From NCBI GenBank assembly GCA_022511445.1, contig JAFLVE010000014.1, positions 18,464 to 82,463 of the forward strand: DNA of 64,000 nt, given 5' to 3'. Made by a program: the position numbers and the translations under genes. The stretch is from Clostridiales bacterium. GTDB lineage: Bacteria; Bacillota; Clostridia; Christensenellales; Pumilibacteraceae. Of this stretch, positions 42,065 to 50,577 are shown in pieces. The notes below the pieces were generated by a model. That model ran no database searches and had not been told where the DNA came from. It saw only the letters and a program-made list of their open reading frames with translations. The number at the start of each line of letters is the position of its first letter. Position 1 is the first letter of the stretch.

Positions 42065-43876
42065 ATGGATTTTTCGGAAAGCGATAATTTTAATGCGGAA
42101 ATAATCGCGGAGGAGCAGGAGCATTTAGCTAAAACGCTCGAGCTTATCCGCGAGCAGATATCCCTTCTTAAAAACGACGGGTTTTCTTACCGTTCGATAA
42201 ATATTTACGATATCGACGATATAGAAAACTACGAGGAGGAATTGACGCGGTACGACGAGAGGCGGAGAGAAATAAAGATTCTTACCCGCGCGCTTTCCAC
42301 GCCCTACTTTGCACGCATGCGCTTAAAGCCAGTTGAGCGAGTAAAGGAGGACGACCTTCCGTCCATGACTCGGGCGAGAAAACTTTATATCGACGATTTC
42401 CCCACCGACGAGATTTCCGATATCTACGTAGGCGCAAATATAATCGTGTACAAGGACAGAGTGCTCGTATACTCGCACAACTCGCCGATAGGCAACAAGG
42501 TTTACGAGCGGTTTGAAAACGGGCGAATATTATGCAACGGCTATGTGTACGAGGTTGTTTTCCGCCGCAAGTTCGACATTAGGGAAGGGAAGCTTAACGC
42601 GTGTTTTCAGGACTACTCCAAGGAGACGGGCGGCATAGTGTACGACAAGTTCCTCGCGCACATGCTTAAGGTTAAGCGCGGCGATAAACGCCTTACCGAC
42701 ATTATCCCCACAATTCAAGCCAATCAGAACGAGATAATAACCCGTCCCGCCGACGAAAACTGTATCGTTTCGGGCTGCGCGGGCTGCGGAAAAACCATGA
42801 TACTTCTCCAGCGGCTCGAGTATCTTTCCTTTAACAAAAAGCTCGACCTTGAGCGCGCCGTGGTCATTGCGCCCGGCGAGCGGTATTTGGAACACATTCA
42901 GCCGGTCGTCGACGACCTGATGATAAACGGCGCGCGGCGAATGACGATGGGCGAGCTGTATAAAACGCTTATCCTCTCGCTTAAAGGGATACGCGCGTCC
43001 GACCGCCGCGCAGTTTCGGACTGCACGCCGACGGGCGACGAGGAATTGACCGACGCCGCAGTTTCCTCTGTTTACGGAAACGATATTAAGCGCAAGCTGA
43101 TTGCCGCGCTTTTGCCCGTAAAAAAGAGCTACGCCGCCGCAATGAACAGATACCGCGAGGCGATGAACGAGTACGAGCGCGACTTTGCGTGGAATCCCGA
43201 GCTTGTTAAGCCCAAGCCGCCCACCGTGTCCGTTTCGCTCGACAGGTTTAATTTTTTGCCGATACTCCGCGGCGGGTTTAGTAAAGCCAAGCTGTATTTG
43301 CTTCTTACCGCATATTGCTTTATTTTAGGCAAGCCCGATTTTGACTGCGCGCTTTTTATAGACGAGGGGCAGGACTATTTCGTAAACGAATACGTTCTTC
43401 TTGCGGAAATAACCAAATCCACCTTCGATATTTACGGCGACACCAATCAGCAGATATCCCCGCTTCGCGGCGTGGGCGATTTTAACAAGCTTAACGGGCT
43501 TCGCGATTTTTCCAAGTATGCGCTTAACGAAAACTACCGTAATTCGAGCGAGATAACCGCGTTTGTAAACGAGCTTCTCGGCATGAACGTGACCTCGCTC
43601 GGGCTTTCGGGCGGGCTGGTGCGCCGCGCGCGTTTACAAGATATAGCTTCCGAGCTAAAATCGGACACGGACGACCGTATCGCAGTCATCTATTCGCCCG
43701 ACGATACCGACGCGCGGGAAAGACTTATTAAAGCGCTGCCGGAGGGCGTTCCCATTACCGTAGCGGAGAGCAAGGGCACCGAGTACGAGCGCGTGTACGC
43801 TTGCGGAAAGCTATCGGATACCGAAAAGTACGTCGCGTACACACGCGCGCTTAGCGAGCTTGTTATCTGCGAGTAA
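42065..43876 (+). CDS. UvrD/HelD-like superfamily 1 helicase
   Basis: A 603-residue SF1 ATPase. A charged N-terminal helical hairpin (about residues 8-85) and a small beta domain precede the motor, as in HelD proteins that release stalled RNA polymerase. Motif I is GCAGCGKTM (about 237-245), II is FIDEGQDYF, III is YGDTNQQIS, IV is NENYRNSS, V is VAESKGTEYERV, and VI is YVAYTRAL. It is shorter than B. subtilis HelD (about 770 residues), and lacks clear room for the large inserted arms, so a HelD function is only suggested. It has its own strong promoter with the -10 box 7 bases before the ATG. A terminator follows. Confidence 0.83.
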   Translation: MDFSESDNFNAEIIAEEQEHLAKTLELIREQISLLKNDGFSYRSINIYDIDDIENYEEELTRYDERRREIKILTRALSTPYFARMRLKPVERVKEDDLPSMTRARKLYIDDFPTDEISDIYVGANIIVYKDRVLVYSHNSPIGNKVYERFENGRILCNGYVYEVVFRRKFDIREGKLNACFQDYSKETGGIVYDKFLAHMLKVKRGDKRLTDIIPTIQANQNEIITRPADENCIVSGCAGCGKTMILLQRLEYLSFNKKLDLERAVVIAPGERYLEHIQPVVDDLMINGARRMTMGELYKTLILSLKGIRASDRRAVSDCTPTGDEELTDAAVSSVYGNDIKRKLIAALLPVKKSYAAAMNRYREAMNEYERDFAWNPELVKPKPPTVSVSLDRFNFLPILRGGFSKAKLYLLLTAYCFILGKPDFDCALFIDEGQDYFVNEYVLLAEITKSTFDIYGDTNQQISPLRGVGDFNKLNGLRDFSKYALNENYRNSSEITAFVNELLGMNVTSLGLSGGLVRRARLQDIASELKSDTDDRIAVIYSPDDTDARERLIKALPEGVPITVAESKGTEYERVYACGKLSDTEKYVAYTRALSELVICE

Positions 43877-43894
43877 ACGCTTGCGAAAAAGTAT

Positions 43895-43933
43895 AAGACA
43901 GAGTTTGTTCGGATATAAATTCTGTCTTTTTTT
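43895..43933 (+). terminator. Terminator after the helicase-like gene
   Basis: AAGACAGA pairs with TCTGTCTT, with further TTT/AAA pairs past one mismatch, then a T-run. Confidence 0.75.
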
Positions 43934-43934
43934 G

Positions 43935-43964
43935 TTTGCATAATTCGACAGAATATAGTATAAT
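43935..43964 (+). promoter_or_regulatory. Promoter of purF
   Basis: TTTGCA (43935-43940), 18-base spacer and TATAAT (43959-43964). The leader of about 80 bases shows no purine riboswitch (no conserved paired-loop core). Confidence 0.65.
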
Positions 43965-44048
43965 TGTTTGTGCAATACGCGGATAAATTTTCGGACCGCC
44001 TACTCGAAAGCAAGCCTGAAAAAAACCGATCCGCGATTGGGGGTTACT

Positions 44049-45401
44049 ATGGTAAAAGAATACTGCGGAGTAATGGGCGCTTACGACTTTGACGGACTGG
44101 ACGTCGCGCTCGATCTTTATCACGGTCTGTACACGCTTCAGCACCGCGGACAGGAGAGCGCGGGCATCGTCACCAACGATTACGTCGCGCTCCATCAAAT
44201 AAAGGGACCCGGGCTTGTCAACGAGGTGTTTACCAAGGACAACCTTCCCACCCTTAAAGGCAAGATAGGCGTGGGTCAGGTCCAATACGGATCCAACGAC
44301 CCTAACGACGCCGTCCTTCCCATTCAGTCGAGATACTGCAAGGGTACGATGACCCTTGCGATGAACGGGTTTATCTCCAACTACGACGAGCTTAGAAGCG
44401 AGCTCGAGCAGCGCGGCGCGATTTTCCAATCGACAAGCCACGCCGAGATGATTATGAACATGATAGCCGTCGCGCGTATTACGTCGCACAGCGCGGAGGC
44501 GGCGGTAGCTCAAGCCGTTTCGAAGCTTAAAGGTGCGTTTTCGATAATCGTTATGAGCCCGCGCAAGCTGATAGCGGTGCGCGATCCGTACGGCTTCCGT
44601 CCGCTCGCGCTCGGTAAGCGCGGCAACAGATATTACTTTGCCTCCGAGTCGGTCGTGTTCGACGTGCTTAAGGCGCATCATTTGTGCGACGTTCGCCCGG
44701 GCGAAGTTATCAAGATAGACGACACGGGCGTAACTCACTACGAGGAAGGACTGGGCAAGCGCCCCGCGCTTTGCGTGTTCGAGCACGTTTACTTTGCCCG
44801 TCCCGATTCCGTACTCGACGGCAACAGCGTAGCCAAGGCGCGCATCGATATAGGCAGGGAGCTTTTCAAAGCGCATCCCGCGGAGGCGGACGTCGTTATC
44901 GGCGTGCCCGACTCGGGCTTGTACTTCTCGCTCGGCTATTCGTACGAGAGCGGTATCCCGTACGGCTTCGGGCTTGTTAAAAACTCGTACGTGGGCAGAA
45001 CGTTTATCCGCAGCACCGACGAGATTCGTACCGAAGCGGTTTCGCTTAAACTAAACCCGCTTCGCGAGGTGCTCGAGGGCAAGGACGTGGTTATCGTAGA
45101 CGACTCGATTGTCCGCGGCACGACCTCCGCCAATCTTATCCGCCTTATCAAGCAGGGCGGGGCGAGAAAGGTGCATATGCGTATCGCGTCGCCGCCCTTC
45201 CTCTGGAAGTGCAACTACGGCACGGATATTCCCGACAGAAGCGGACTTATCGCCGCGCGCATGACCGTCGATCAGATCTGCGAGCACATCGGCGCGGACT
45301 CGCTCGGCTTTTTGCCGCTCGACGCAATAGAGCGCGTCGGGCTTAATCCCAAGCTGCACTGCATGGCGTGCTTCACGGGCAAGTACCCGGACGAAAAATA
45401 A
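44049..45401 (+). CDS. purF: Amidophosphoribosyltransferase
   Basis: Makes 5-phosphoribosylamine from PRPP and glutamine, the first step of purine synthesis. The ATG at 44049 (GGGGG upstream) is chosen because it puts the glutaminase nucleophile at Cys6 (MVKEYCGVMG) after a 5-residue propeptide; the longer frame has no ribosome-binding site. The Ntn glutaminase has LQHRGQES and the PRPP loop is VVIVDDSIVRGTTS. Four cysteines in ALCVFEH, WKCNYG and CMAC match the 4Fe-4S ligands of the oxygen-sensitive B. subtilis type. No other pur gene is adjacent. It overlaps the next gene by one base (TAATG). Confidence 0.96.
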   Translation: MVKEYCGVMGAYDFDGLDVALDLYHGLYTLQHRGQESAGIVTNDYVALHQIKGPGLVNEVFTKDNLPTLKGKIGVGQVQYGSNDPNDAVLPIQSRYCKGTMTLAMNGFISNYDELRSELEQRGAIFQSTSHAEMIMNMIAVARITSHSAEAAVAQAVSKLKGAFSIIVMSPRKLIAVRDPYGFRPLALGKRGNRYYFASESVVFDVLKAHHLCDVRPGEVIKIDDTGVTHYEEGLGKRPALCVFEHVYFARPDSVLDGNSVAKARIDIGRELFKAHPAEADVVIGVPDSGLYFSLGYSYESGIPYGFGLVKNSYVGRTFIRSTDEIRTEAVSLKLNPLREVLEGKDVVIVDDSIVRGTTSANLIRLIKQGGARKVHMRIASPPFLWKCNYGTDIPDRSGLIAARMTVDQICEHIGADSLGFLPLDAIERVGLNPKLHCMACFTGKYPDEK

Positions 45402-46168
45402 TGGAAAGCGAACAGAAAAACGCTTTATCCTCCGAGGAGCCCGAAAAGCCGCTCGGCACGCGGGAAAGACTGCAAAAAACCCTTCTCGACCGCGCGGCAA
45501 CGCTTAAGACCGTTCAGGCGGAGGTTTATACCGTAAACAAGATAAGGCTTATAATAAACTTTATCATGGGTGTGATTGCGGTCGCGCTGCTTATCGTTAC
45601 GATAATTAAGGTGAACGAGTTTGCGGTAATGCTTCCGTGCCTTATAGTCGGACTCGTTCTCGTAATCGCGACGCTCGTCTTGTATTTTACGGCAAAGTAC
45701 GGATACGTGCCGATGAGCTATATCCAATACTCGGTAAAGAAAAACGATAAAACGTACGTCGTTCAGTCGATAGCCCGCGACCGCGCGGTGTTCTTTGACG
45801 GGGACCGCGCCGTGGAATATAACAATGGCGAGGCTACGCTAAAGGACGCGCCGTTCTGCCCCGAATTGAGAAACGACTTTTTTGTCGATATGACCGTAAA
45901 TATGCGCGTCGGCAAGGCGGATACCGAAACCTTTTATGGTACGCTCGACGTTGACGGTAAAACCAAAAAATGCGTAGTGCGGTTTAAAAACGGCGTGCTC
46001 GAAAAGGGCAGTGTGGGCGGACGCCGCATGCGCTACTACGCCGTAAACGACACCACGGACGCAGTCGCCGTTCCCGCGGCGCTTAAAGACGCGGCAAAAA
46101 AGTTTAACGTGCCGTGGCCCGACGTGCCCGGAATAAAATTAAGAAAACCCTTCGACGAAGTGAAATAA
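45401..46168 (+). CDS. Two-helix membrane protein, unknown
   Basis: A 255-residue protein. The start at 45401 overlaps the purF stop by one base (TAATG), so translation is coupled. An acidic/basic cytoplasmic lead of about 50 residues is followed by two adjacent membrane helices (about residues 50-72 and 76-100), and a soluble beta-rich C-terminal domain (about 115-255) with strands such as TYVVQSIARDRAVFF. No motif was recognised. The link to purF may be regulatory convenience only. Confidence 0.75.
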   Translation: MESEQKNALSSEEPEKPLGTRERLQKTLLDRAATLKTVQAEVYTVNKIRLIINFIMGVIAVALLIVTIIKVNEFAVMLPCLIVGLVLVIATLVLYFTAKYGYVPMSYIQYSVKKNDKTYVVQSIARDRAVFFDGDRAVEYNNGEATLKDAPFCPELRNDFFVDMTVNMRVGKADTETFYGTLDVDGKTKKCVVRFKNGVLEKGSVGGRRMRYYAVNDTTDAVAVPAALKDAAKKFNVPWPDVPGIKLRKPFDEVK

Positions 46169-46182
46169 AAAAGGACGGCTCC

Positions 46183-46217
46183 GGGTGTTTGTGGGGATAT
46201 CACAAACACCCTTTCTT
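46183..46217 (+). terminator. Terminator of the purF unit
   Basis: GGGTGTTTGTG pairs perfectly with CACAAACACCC across a GGGATAT loop, followed by a T-rich stretch. Confidence 0.88.
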
Positions 46218-46303
46218 AATTTGCATAAGAATAAATGCGGCGCGGAGCGCCTGGATTCCTCGGCAAGCTCGGAATGATGGGAGTACAGCCTAATCACCAT
46301 ACC

Positions 46304-46477
46304 CATCATTTCGACCGAAGCGAGCGAAGCGAAACAGCCCCTCAGTCAAGCAGTCGCTACGCTTTGTGCTTGACAGGCTACGCCCCAGGGCGCAATTATA
46401 AATTGCGCCCCGCTTTGGCTACAAACAGTCCGCCGGACTGTTTGCTTGACGCGTCGCGCCCCTTGCACAGGGGAGCC
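46304..46477 (-). repeat. Intergenic repeat, copy D (long form, inverted)
   Basis: Same family as the copies at 3.4, 21.4 and 49.2 kb but in the opposite direction: CATCATTTCGACCGAAG, ACAGCCCCTCAGTC, then a long insert, and GCACAGGGGAGCC at the far end. The insert includes the palindromes GGGCGCAATT ATA AATTGCGCCC and ACAGTCCGCCGGACTGT. The 645-base gap contains a terminator, this repeat and then about 270 AT-rich bases before the next gene, in which I see no convincing gene. Confidence 0.8.
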
Positions 46478-46813
46478 AAAGGCGTTAGCCGCATAATAAA
46501 GTATAGCTCACAATACTTCACTTATGAAGTGTAATGAAATATTTCGTCCACAGGTAATCCCTATGAAATACATCCATCAGCCGTCTTTTTTTAGTGAAGT
46601 CGCTTATTTTAGGCTCATTTTTATTGAAAAAAATAGGATTATTTAAGATAATCTTATATTTTTTATCGGTATTATTCTCCCTTCTTTTTTCTTATTACAG
46701 TCTCGCCTGTCTTGCTATTCTACAAAATTGTATAATCCTAAATTTGAATTATGTATTGACAAAATCAAATAATATGTTATTTTATATAATATAAGTCTTT
46801 TTAGGAGGACATT

Positions 46814-48088
46814 ATGAAAGGTTCAAAAAAATTCACGAGACTGCCTCTCTTTGTTATGGTCGCAATAGTAGCGCTTTTTGCATCGTTGGAATATGCGCGT
46901 AGTGAGACCATTATTGCCAAAGCTGAGAGTTCTGTACAGTATAATACAACAAATGAAATCGAAAGTGGTGATTTTGGAGGAGTAGTATTCGATTATAGAG
47001 CGGTTTTTGCTGCGTATTACGCTGATGCTAAGGAGCGTTACGAGGTAGACGGCTCAGAATTTATAGAGTTTGAAACTTTTTGCGACAATTACTATCTATC
47101 GGGAATGGATATTTTCAATTATACGGAAAGCTACTTCGATAATCCAATCTCATTTTACAGTAGTTCGGGAAGTTCAGCATCGTCGGATGCAAATTATATA
47201 CTTTCTAAAAACAAGTATGATTGTACTCCGGCAAGCGAGTTTGACAGAAAACCGTTATACACTCAGTATCTTTATTCAAGTCTGCAAAACGGAGATTTGA
47301 TTTGTGAAACTGATACTATTATGGATATAGGGCATACTGCGGTTGTTACAGATATAAATCACGACAGCGACTATGGAAAATATTGTCAAACAATAGAAGC
47401 CGTTGCGGGCGGTGTGCAATATGGTTTTTTGGACGACGATAGAGTAGTAAGTTTTGGCGTTATTGTTTACAGGGCGCGCGGATTTTCACAAAATAAGCAT
47501 TCGCAATTATTGGAGTTTTTGGAAAAACAACTCGGAAAGAATTATTCCTTGGACATATTTCGACAAAACAAGAGCATTGACAGCACGAAATGGTATTGCT
47601 CAGAATTGGCGTGGGCAGCATTTAATTATGTTGGCATAGACATAGGACAATTGAACGGTACACCCTTAGGCGGTTCAGGGAATAGCGGTGGTTGTTTGCC
47701 AATTACAATAGAGATGAGCGACAATACATATCGTGTTAATATACAAGGGATGCAGTATTTGCGCATTTCAATAGTAAGCAAGTCGGGTACTACTTGGAGC
47801 ATAAAAATAACTAATAACAATTATTTTGCTATCGATAACGCTAAATATAATGAGCGTATGTGTTTTGAGGACGACGCAAAACGATTGAACATAAGACATG
47901 AAAAAAATATACCCACTACTATTCCGAGATTTAGCAGTGTTACAGTATCGATAAAAGAATATCTTTTTGCTACATGCGTTGTTTGCTATTGGGAAGATGT
48001 AAGCAGTGGGATAACGTATATAACTTACGGAAAAGAATTGAATAAGAATACAAAATCTATGGATGTAAAATATGTATATTTAGAGTAG
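46814..48088 (+). CDS. Secreted permuted NlpC/P60 (YiiX-like) protein
   Basis: A 424-residue exported protein with a cleavable-looking signal peptide (about residues 1-30). The middle matches the circularly permuted papain-like fold of YiiX/YebB: the His comes first in NGDLICETDTIMDIGHTAVV and the Cys follows in KWYCSELAW, preceded by LGKNYSLD. Such enzymes cut peptide, amide or ester bonds, often in envelope material. A C-terminal beta domain of about 150 residues could bind a target. AGGAGG lies 7 bases before the ATG. The gene is clearly more AT-rich than its neighbours, suggesting recent acquisition. The downstream membrane protein starts within 5 bases, so it may be its partner. Confidence 0.75.
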   Translation: MKGSKKFTRLPLFVMVAIVALFASLEYARSETIIAKAESSVQYNTTNEIESGDFGGVVFDYRAVFAAYYADAKERYEVDGSEFIEFETFCDNYYLSGMDIFNYTESYFDNPISFYSSSGSSASSDANYILSKNKYDCTPASEFDRKPLYTQYLYSSLQNGDLICETDTIMDIGHTAVVTDINHDSDYGKYCQTIEAVAGGVQYGFLDDDRVVSFGVIVYRARGFSQNKHSQLLEFLEKQLGKNYSLDIFRQNKSIDSTKWYCSELAWAAFNYVGIDIGQLNGTPLGGSGNSGGCLPITIEMSDNTYRVNIQGMQYLRISIVSKSGTTWSIKITNNNYFAIDNAKYNERMCFEDDAKRLNIRHEKNIPTTIPRFSSVTVSIKEYLFATCVVCYWEDVSSGITYITYGKELNKNTKSMDVKYVYLE

Positions 48089-48092
48089 TTTG

Positions 48093-48962
48093 ATGATAAT
48101 GAGTAAAAATAAAGCTGCTAATGGTATATATCTTAATGCGTTTTTTTCAAGAGGAATTTTTGTGCGCGAACAGCTTGTGCGGTTGATTGTAGCGTGCGTA
48201 TTCGCTTGCTATGCGTTGAGTGCATTTTGTGTAGCTATGAATGCGTTTTTAACCGATACCGAAATGGCGGCATTTCGTTCTTGCTATCATCACGGAATAA
48301 CCAAAGTGGAAATAGTAGCAATAGAAACTCACTTCTTTGAATGGAAACACGGTACTGTTAGTTATCAGATTGATTTAAGCGAAAAGCAGATTCGGGCGTT
48401 AACCGAGTATGCAGGGGAGTCATTGAAAATTATCGACGGAAAATCACATACTTATGCGGAAATATCATTAAGTGGGGATAGAAAAAAAGACCGCAAATTT
48501 ATAAGAGATATGCGCTATACCGAAAAAAATATCGTTAAGCGAATCGGATTTGAAATAAAAAGTGATTTTGCTCCGCACATAACATTCGCCGCATTGCATA
48601 AGGGCGTGATTTTGAATAACTGGGAGAGTATTTTGCTGTTTGTCAGCGTTGCGGTTGCAGCAGTTGTAGCTTCGGTTCTTTTTTTGAGGCGCAGACAAAT
48701 GCTGACCGGTGCGTTTAAAAACGACGATGTAAATTCGATTCCGTCTAAAAAAACATTCCTGCTGCAAGGAGCGTTTTTAATCGGAGTTTTATTTGTAGCC
48801 TCTGTTTTGTTTGCATATATGGGTATATCGATAATGAATGCGAGAGGTTCTTACACTCCGTTTGTCGTCCCTGAGCCGATTTCGGTAATAGCCACCCTCG
48901 CACTGGGAGCGGTATTGGTTCTGCCTTACGCTGTACCTAAAAACGTATGTATGAATCACTGA
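48093..48962 (+). CDS. Four-helix membrane protein in the AT-rich pair
   Basis: A protein of about 289 residues. It has one N-terminal membrane helix (about residues 28-50), an outer loop with charged beta strands (about 60-165), then helices at about 175-200, 222-246 and 260-283. There is no known motif. The start is uncertain: ATG at 48093 or 48099, and no strong ribosome-binding site, which fits coupling to the upstream gene. It shares the AT-rich composition of the secreted protein gene, so both probably arrived together. An immunity or export helper role is a guess. Confidence 0.68.
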   Translation: MIMSKNKAANGIYLNAFFSRGIFVREQLVRLIVACVFACYALSAFCVAMNAFLTDTEMAAFRSCYHHGITKVEIVAIETHFFEWKHGTVSYQIDLSEKQIRALTEYAGESLKIIDGKSHTYAEISLSGDRKKDRKFIRDMRYTEKNIVKRIGFEIKSDFAPHITFAALHKGVILNNWESILLFVSVAVAAVVASVLFLRRRQMLTGAFKNDDVNSIPSKKTFLLQGAFLIGVLFVASVLFAYMGISIMNARGSYTPFVVPEPISVIATLALGAVLVLPYAVPKNVCMNH

Positions 48963-48998
48963 AAAATCAAGACGCTTGATGTGATTTTTGTTATATAA

Positions 48999-49022
48999 GG
49001 CAGGATTTATTCCTGTCTTTTT
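48999..49022 (+). terminator. Terminator of the AT-rich pair
   Basis: GGCAGGA pairs with TCCTGTC (one G-U) around a TTTAT loop, followed by five Ts. Confidence 0.75.
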
Positions 49023-49123
49023 GATACGAGGATAAATGTAACCTATATTAGTCCATCAGTGTATTATAATGTTACCAAACTATATGAAAAATGCTATATT
49101 ATTCCCACAAACGAAAGCTTCAC

Positions 49124-49321
49124 CGAAGGATCTTAACCTTAGTATAATTGATGAGACTCTTCGCTTTTTTCAGAGTGACAAAAAAGAAGTCGCCCAAGGC
49201 TCCCCTGTGTAAGGGGAGCTGGCTGCGAAGCAGACTGAGGGGCTGTTTTAGGCTCTGCCGAAGGATCTTAACCGTAAAAAAGTAGAGACTCTTCGCTTTT
49301 TTAAGAGTGACAAAAAAGAGG
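49124..49321 (+). repeat. Composite repeat: copy E between two direct repeats
   Basis: Two diverged direct repeats of about 60 bases (49124-49186 and 49259-49321), each running CGAAGGATCTTAACC, then GAGACTCTTCGCTTTTTT and AGAGTGACAAAAAAGA, enclose copy E of the hairpin repeat (49198-49248). The 619-base gap up to rpsL holds this block, a terminator and the str promoter; no gene is seen. Confidence 0.75.
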
Positions 49322-49428
49322 CTTGGCGTCTTAGGGGCGCCTGCTTCGTAAGAAGGAAAAAAATAGAATAGCAACTTAAGTGATGCAATTCTTCATTATA
49401 TGCAACGCGCCGACTTCGTTAAAAATGC

Positions 49429-49458
49429 TTGACAAGGGCGGCGACTATGTTTTATAAT
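49429..49458 (+). promoter_or_regulatory. Promoter of the str operon
   Basis: TTGACA (49429-49434), 18-base spacer and TATAAT (49453-49458). The leader of about 117 bases contains two small hairpins (GCGTG..CGCACGC region and AATTCGG..CCGAATT), which could take part in ribosomal-protein autoregulation. Confidence 0.85.
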
Positions 49459-49581
49459 AACCGTTAGCGTGGGTTTTTCCGCGCACGCATAGCTCTTATT
49501 CGAGGAATAAATTCGGCATATTACCGAATTAGTCCGAAAGAACGGGGGCGGCAAGACTACTATAAGGAGGTAGAGTAACGA

Positions 49582-49953
49582 ATGCCTACGATCAATCAGC
49601 TTGTAAGGAAGGGTCGCCAAAAGGTCGAGCACAAATCGCTCAGCCCTATTCTCGACAACAACCCGCAAAAACGCGGTGTGTGCTTGTCGGTTACGACGAC
49701 AACCCCCAAAAAGCCTAATTCCGCTCTTCGCAAGATAGCTCGTGTGCGTCTTGTGAACAAGATGGAAGGTACGGTCTATATTCCCGGCATAGGACACAAC
49801 CTGCAGGAACACTCGGTTGTGCTCGTCCGTGGTGGCAGAGTGAAGGATTTGCCCGGTGTGAGGTATCACATTATCCGCGGTGCATTAGACACTGCCGGTG
49901 TTGCCAAACGCAAGCAAGCCCGCTCGAAGTATGGCGCGAAGAGGCCTAAGTAA
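49582..49953 (+). CDS. rpsL: 30S ribosomal protein S12
   Basis: A 123-residue decoding-centre protein. It has the family N-terminus [12 protein letters not shown], the loop [12 protein letters not shown] that carries the streptomycin-sensitivity lysine (wild-type Lys), and [16 protein letters not shown] with its wild-type Lys and the Asp that is often methylthiolated. AAGGAGG lies upstream of the ATG. It is the first gene of the str operon, followed by rpsG and fusA. Confidence 0.98.
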   Translation: MPTINQLVRKGRQKVEHKSLSPILDNNPQKRGVCLSVTTTTPKKPNSALRKIARVRLVNKMEGTVYIPGIGHNLQEHSVVLVRGGRVKDLPGVRYHIIRGALDTAGVAKRKQARSKYGAKRPK

Positions 49954-50051
49954 GTCTTTTTGTGGGGAAGCGCCGCTTTCCGACCGACTTACGGGTTAAT
50001 TGCCCATTCCGCGCCGCACGGCGCAAAAAATAATCGAATAAGGAGATAATC

Positions 50052-50522
50052 ATGCCGAGAAGAAGCGGGGTCCCTAAGAGGGACGTTTTACCCGACCCTA
50101 TTTATAAAAGCAAGGTTGTTACCAAGCTTGTCAACCAAATCATGTTGGACGGCAAGAAGGGTACCGCCCAAGCTATCGTTTACGACGCGTTTTCCATTAT
50201 AAAGGAAAAGATGTCGCTCGAGCCGCTCGACGTATTCGAGCAGGCGCTTGCAAACGTAAAGCCGCAGCTCGAGGTTAAGGCGCGCAGAGTAGGCGGATCG
50301 ACTTACCAGGTTCCGCTGGAGATTCGCCCCGAGCGTCAGCAAACGCTTGCTATCCGTTGGATTGTCATGTTCGCGCGAAAGCGCGGCGAGCGCACCATGG
50401 ACGAGCGTCTTGCGGCGGAGCTTATGGACGCTTACAACAACACCGGCGCCGCTGTAAAGCGTAAGGAAGAAATGCACCGTGTTGCGGAAGCGAACAAGGC
50501 GTTTGCACACTATCGCTGGTAA
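50052..50522 (+). CDS. rpsG: 30S ribosomal protein S7
   Basis: A 156-residue primary 16S rRNA-binding protein that organises the 30S head. It begins [16 protein letters not shown] and has the conserved [21 protein letters not shown] end. In other bacteria S7 represses its own operon by binding the rpsL-rpsG spacer; the 98-base spacer here contains short GC-rich arms (CCGCGCCGCACGGCG region) that could form that site. AAGGAG precedes the ATG. Confidence 0.98.
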   Translation: MPRRSGVPKRDVLPDPIYKSKVVTKLVNQIMLDGKKGTAQAIVYDAFSIIKEKMSLEPLDVFEQALANVKPQLEVKARRVGGSTYQVPLEIRPERQQTLAIRWIVMFARKRGERTMDERLAAELMDAYNNTGAAVKRKEEMHRVAEANKAFAHYRW

Positions 50523-50577
50523 GGTAAGTTAATAAAAGACGGCGCTTTGCGCCACACTGATTTAGAGGAAAATAATT

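Noticed and set aside
43965..44048. Purine riboswitch before purF
   Set aside because: The leader is only about 80 bases and shows none of the conserved three-way junction core.
46235..46534. A 99-codon plus-strand frame
   Set aside because: It lies wholly within repeat copy D, and the same peptide fragments appear wherever the repeat is read. No ribosome-binding site.
46756..46790. TTGACA and TATAAT before the permuted-papain gene as a promoter
   Set aside because: The boxes are 23 bases apart, too far for a sigma-A promoter. The true promoter was not resolved.
46594..46794. A 66-residue hydrophobic frame in the AT-rich spacer
   Set aside because: It starts at GTG without a ribosome-binding site and covers the region expected to hold the next gene's promoter. 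The hydrophobicity follows from T-rich sequence.
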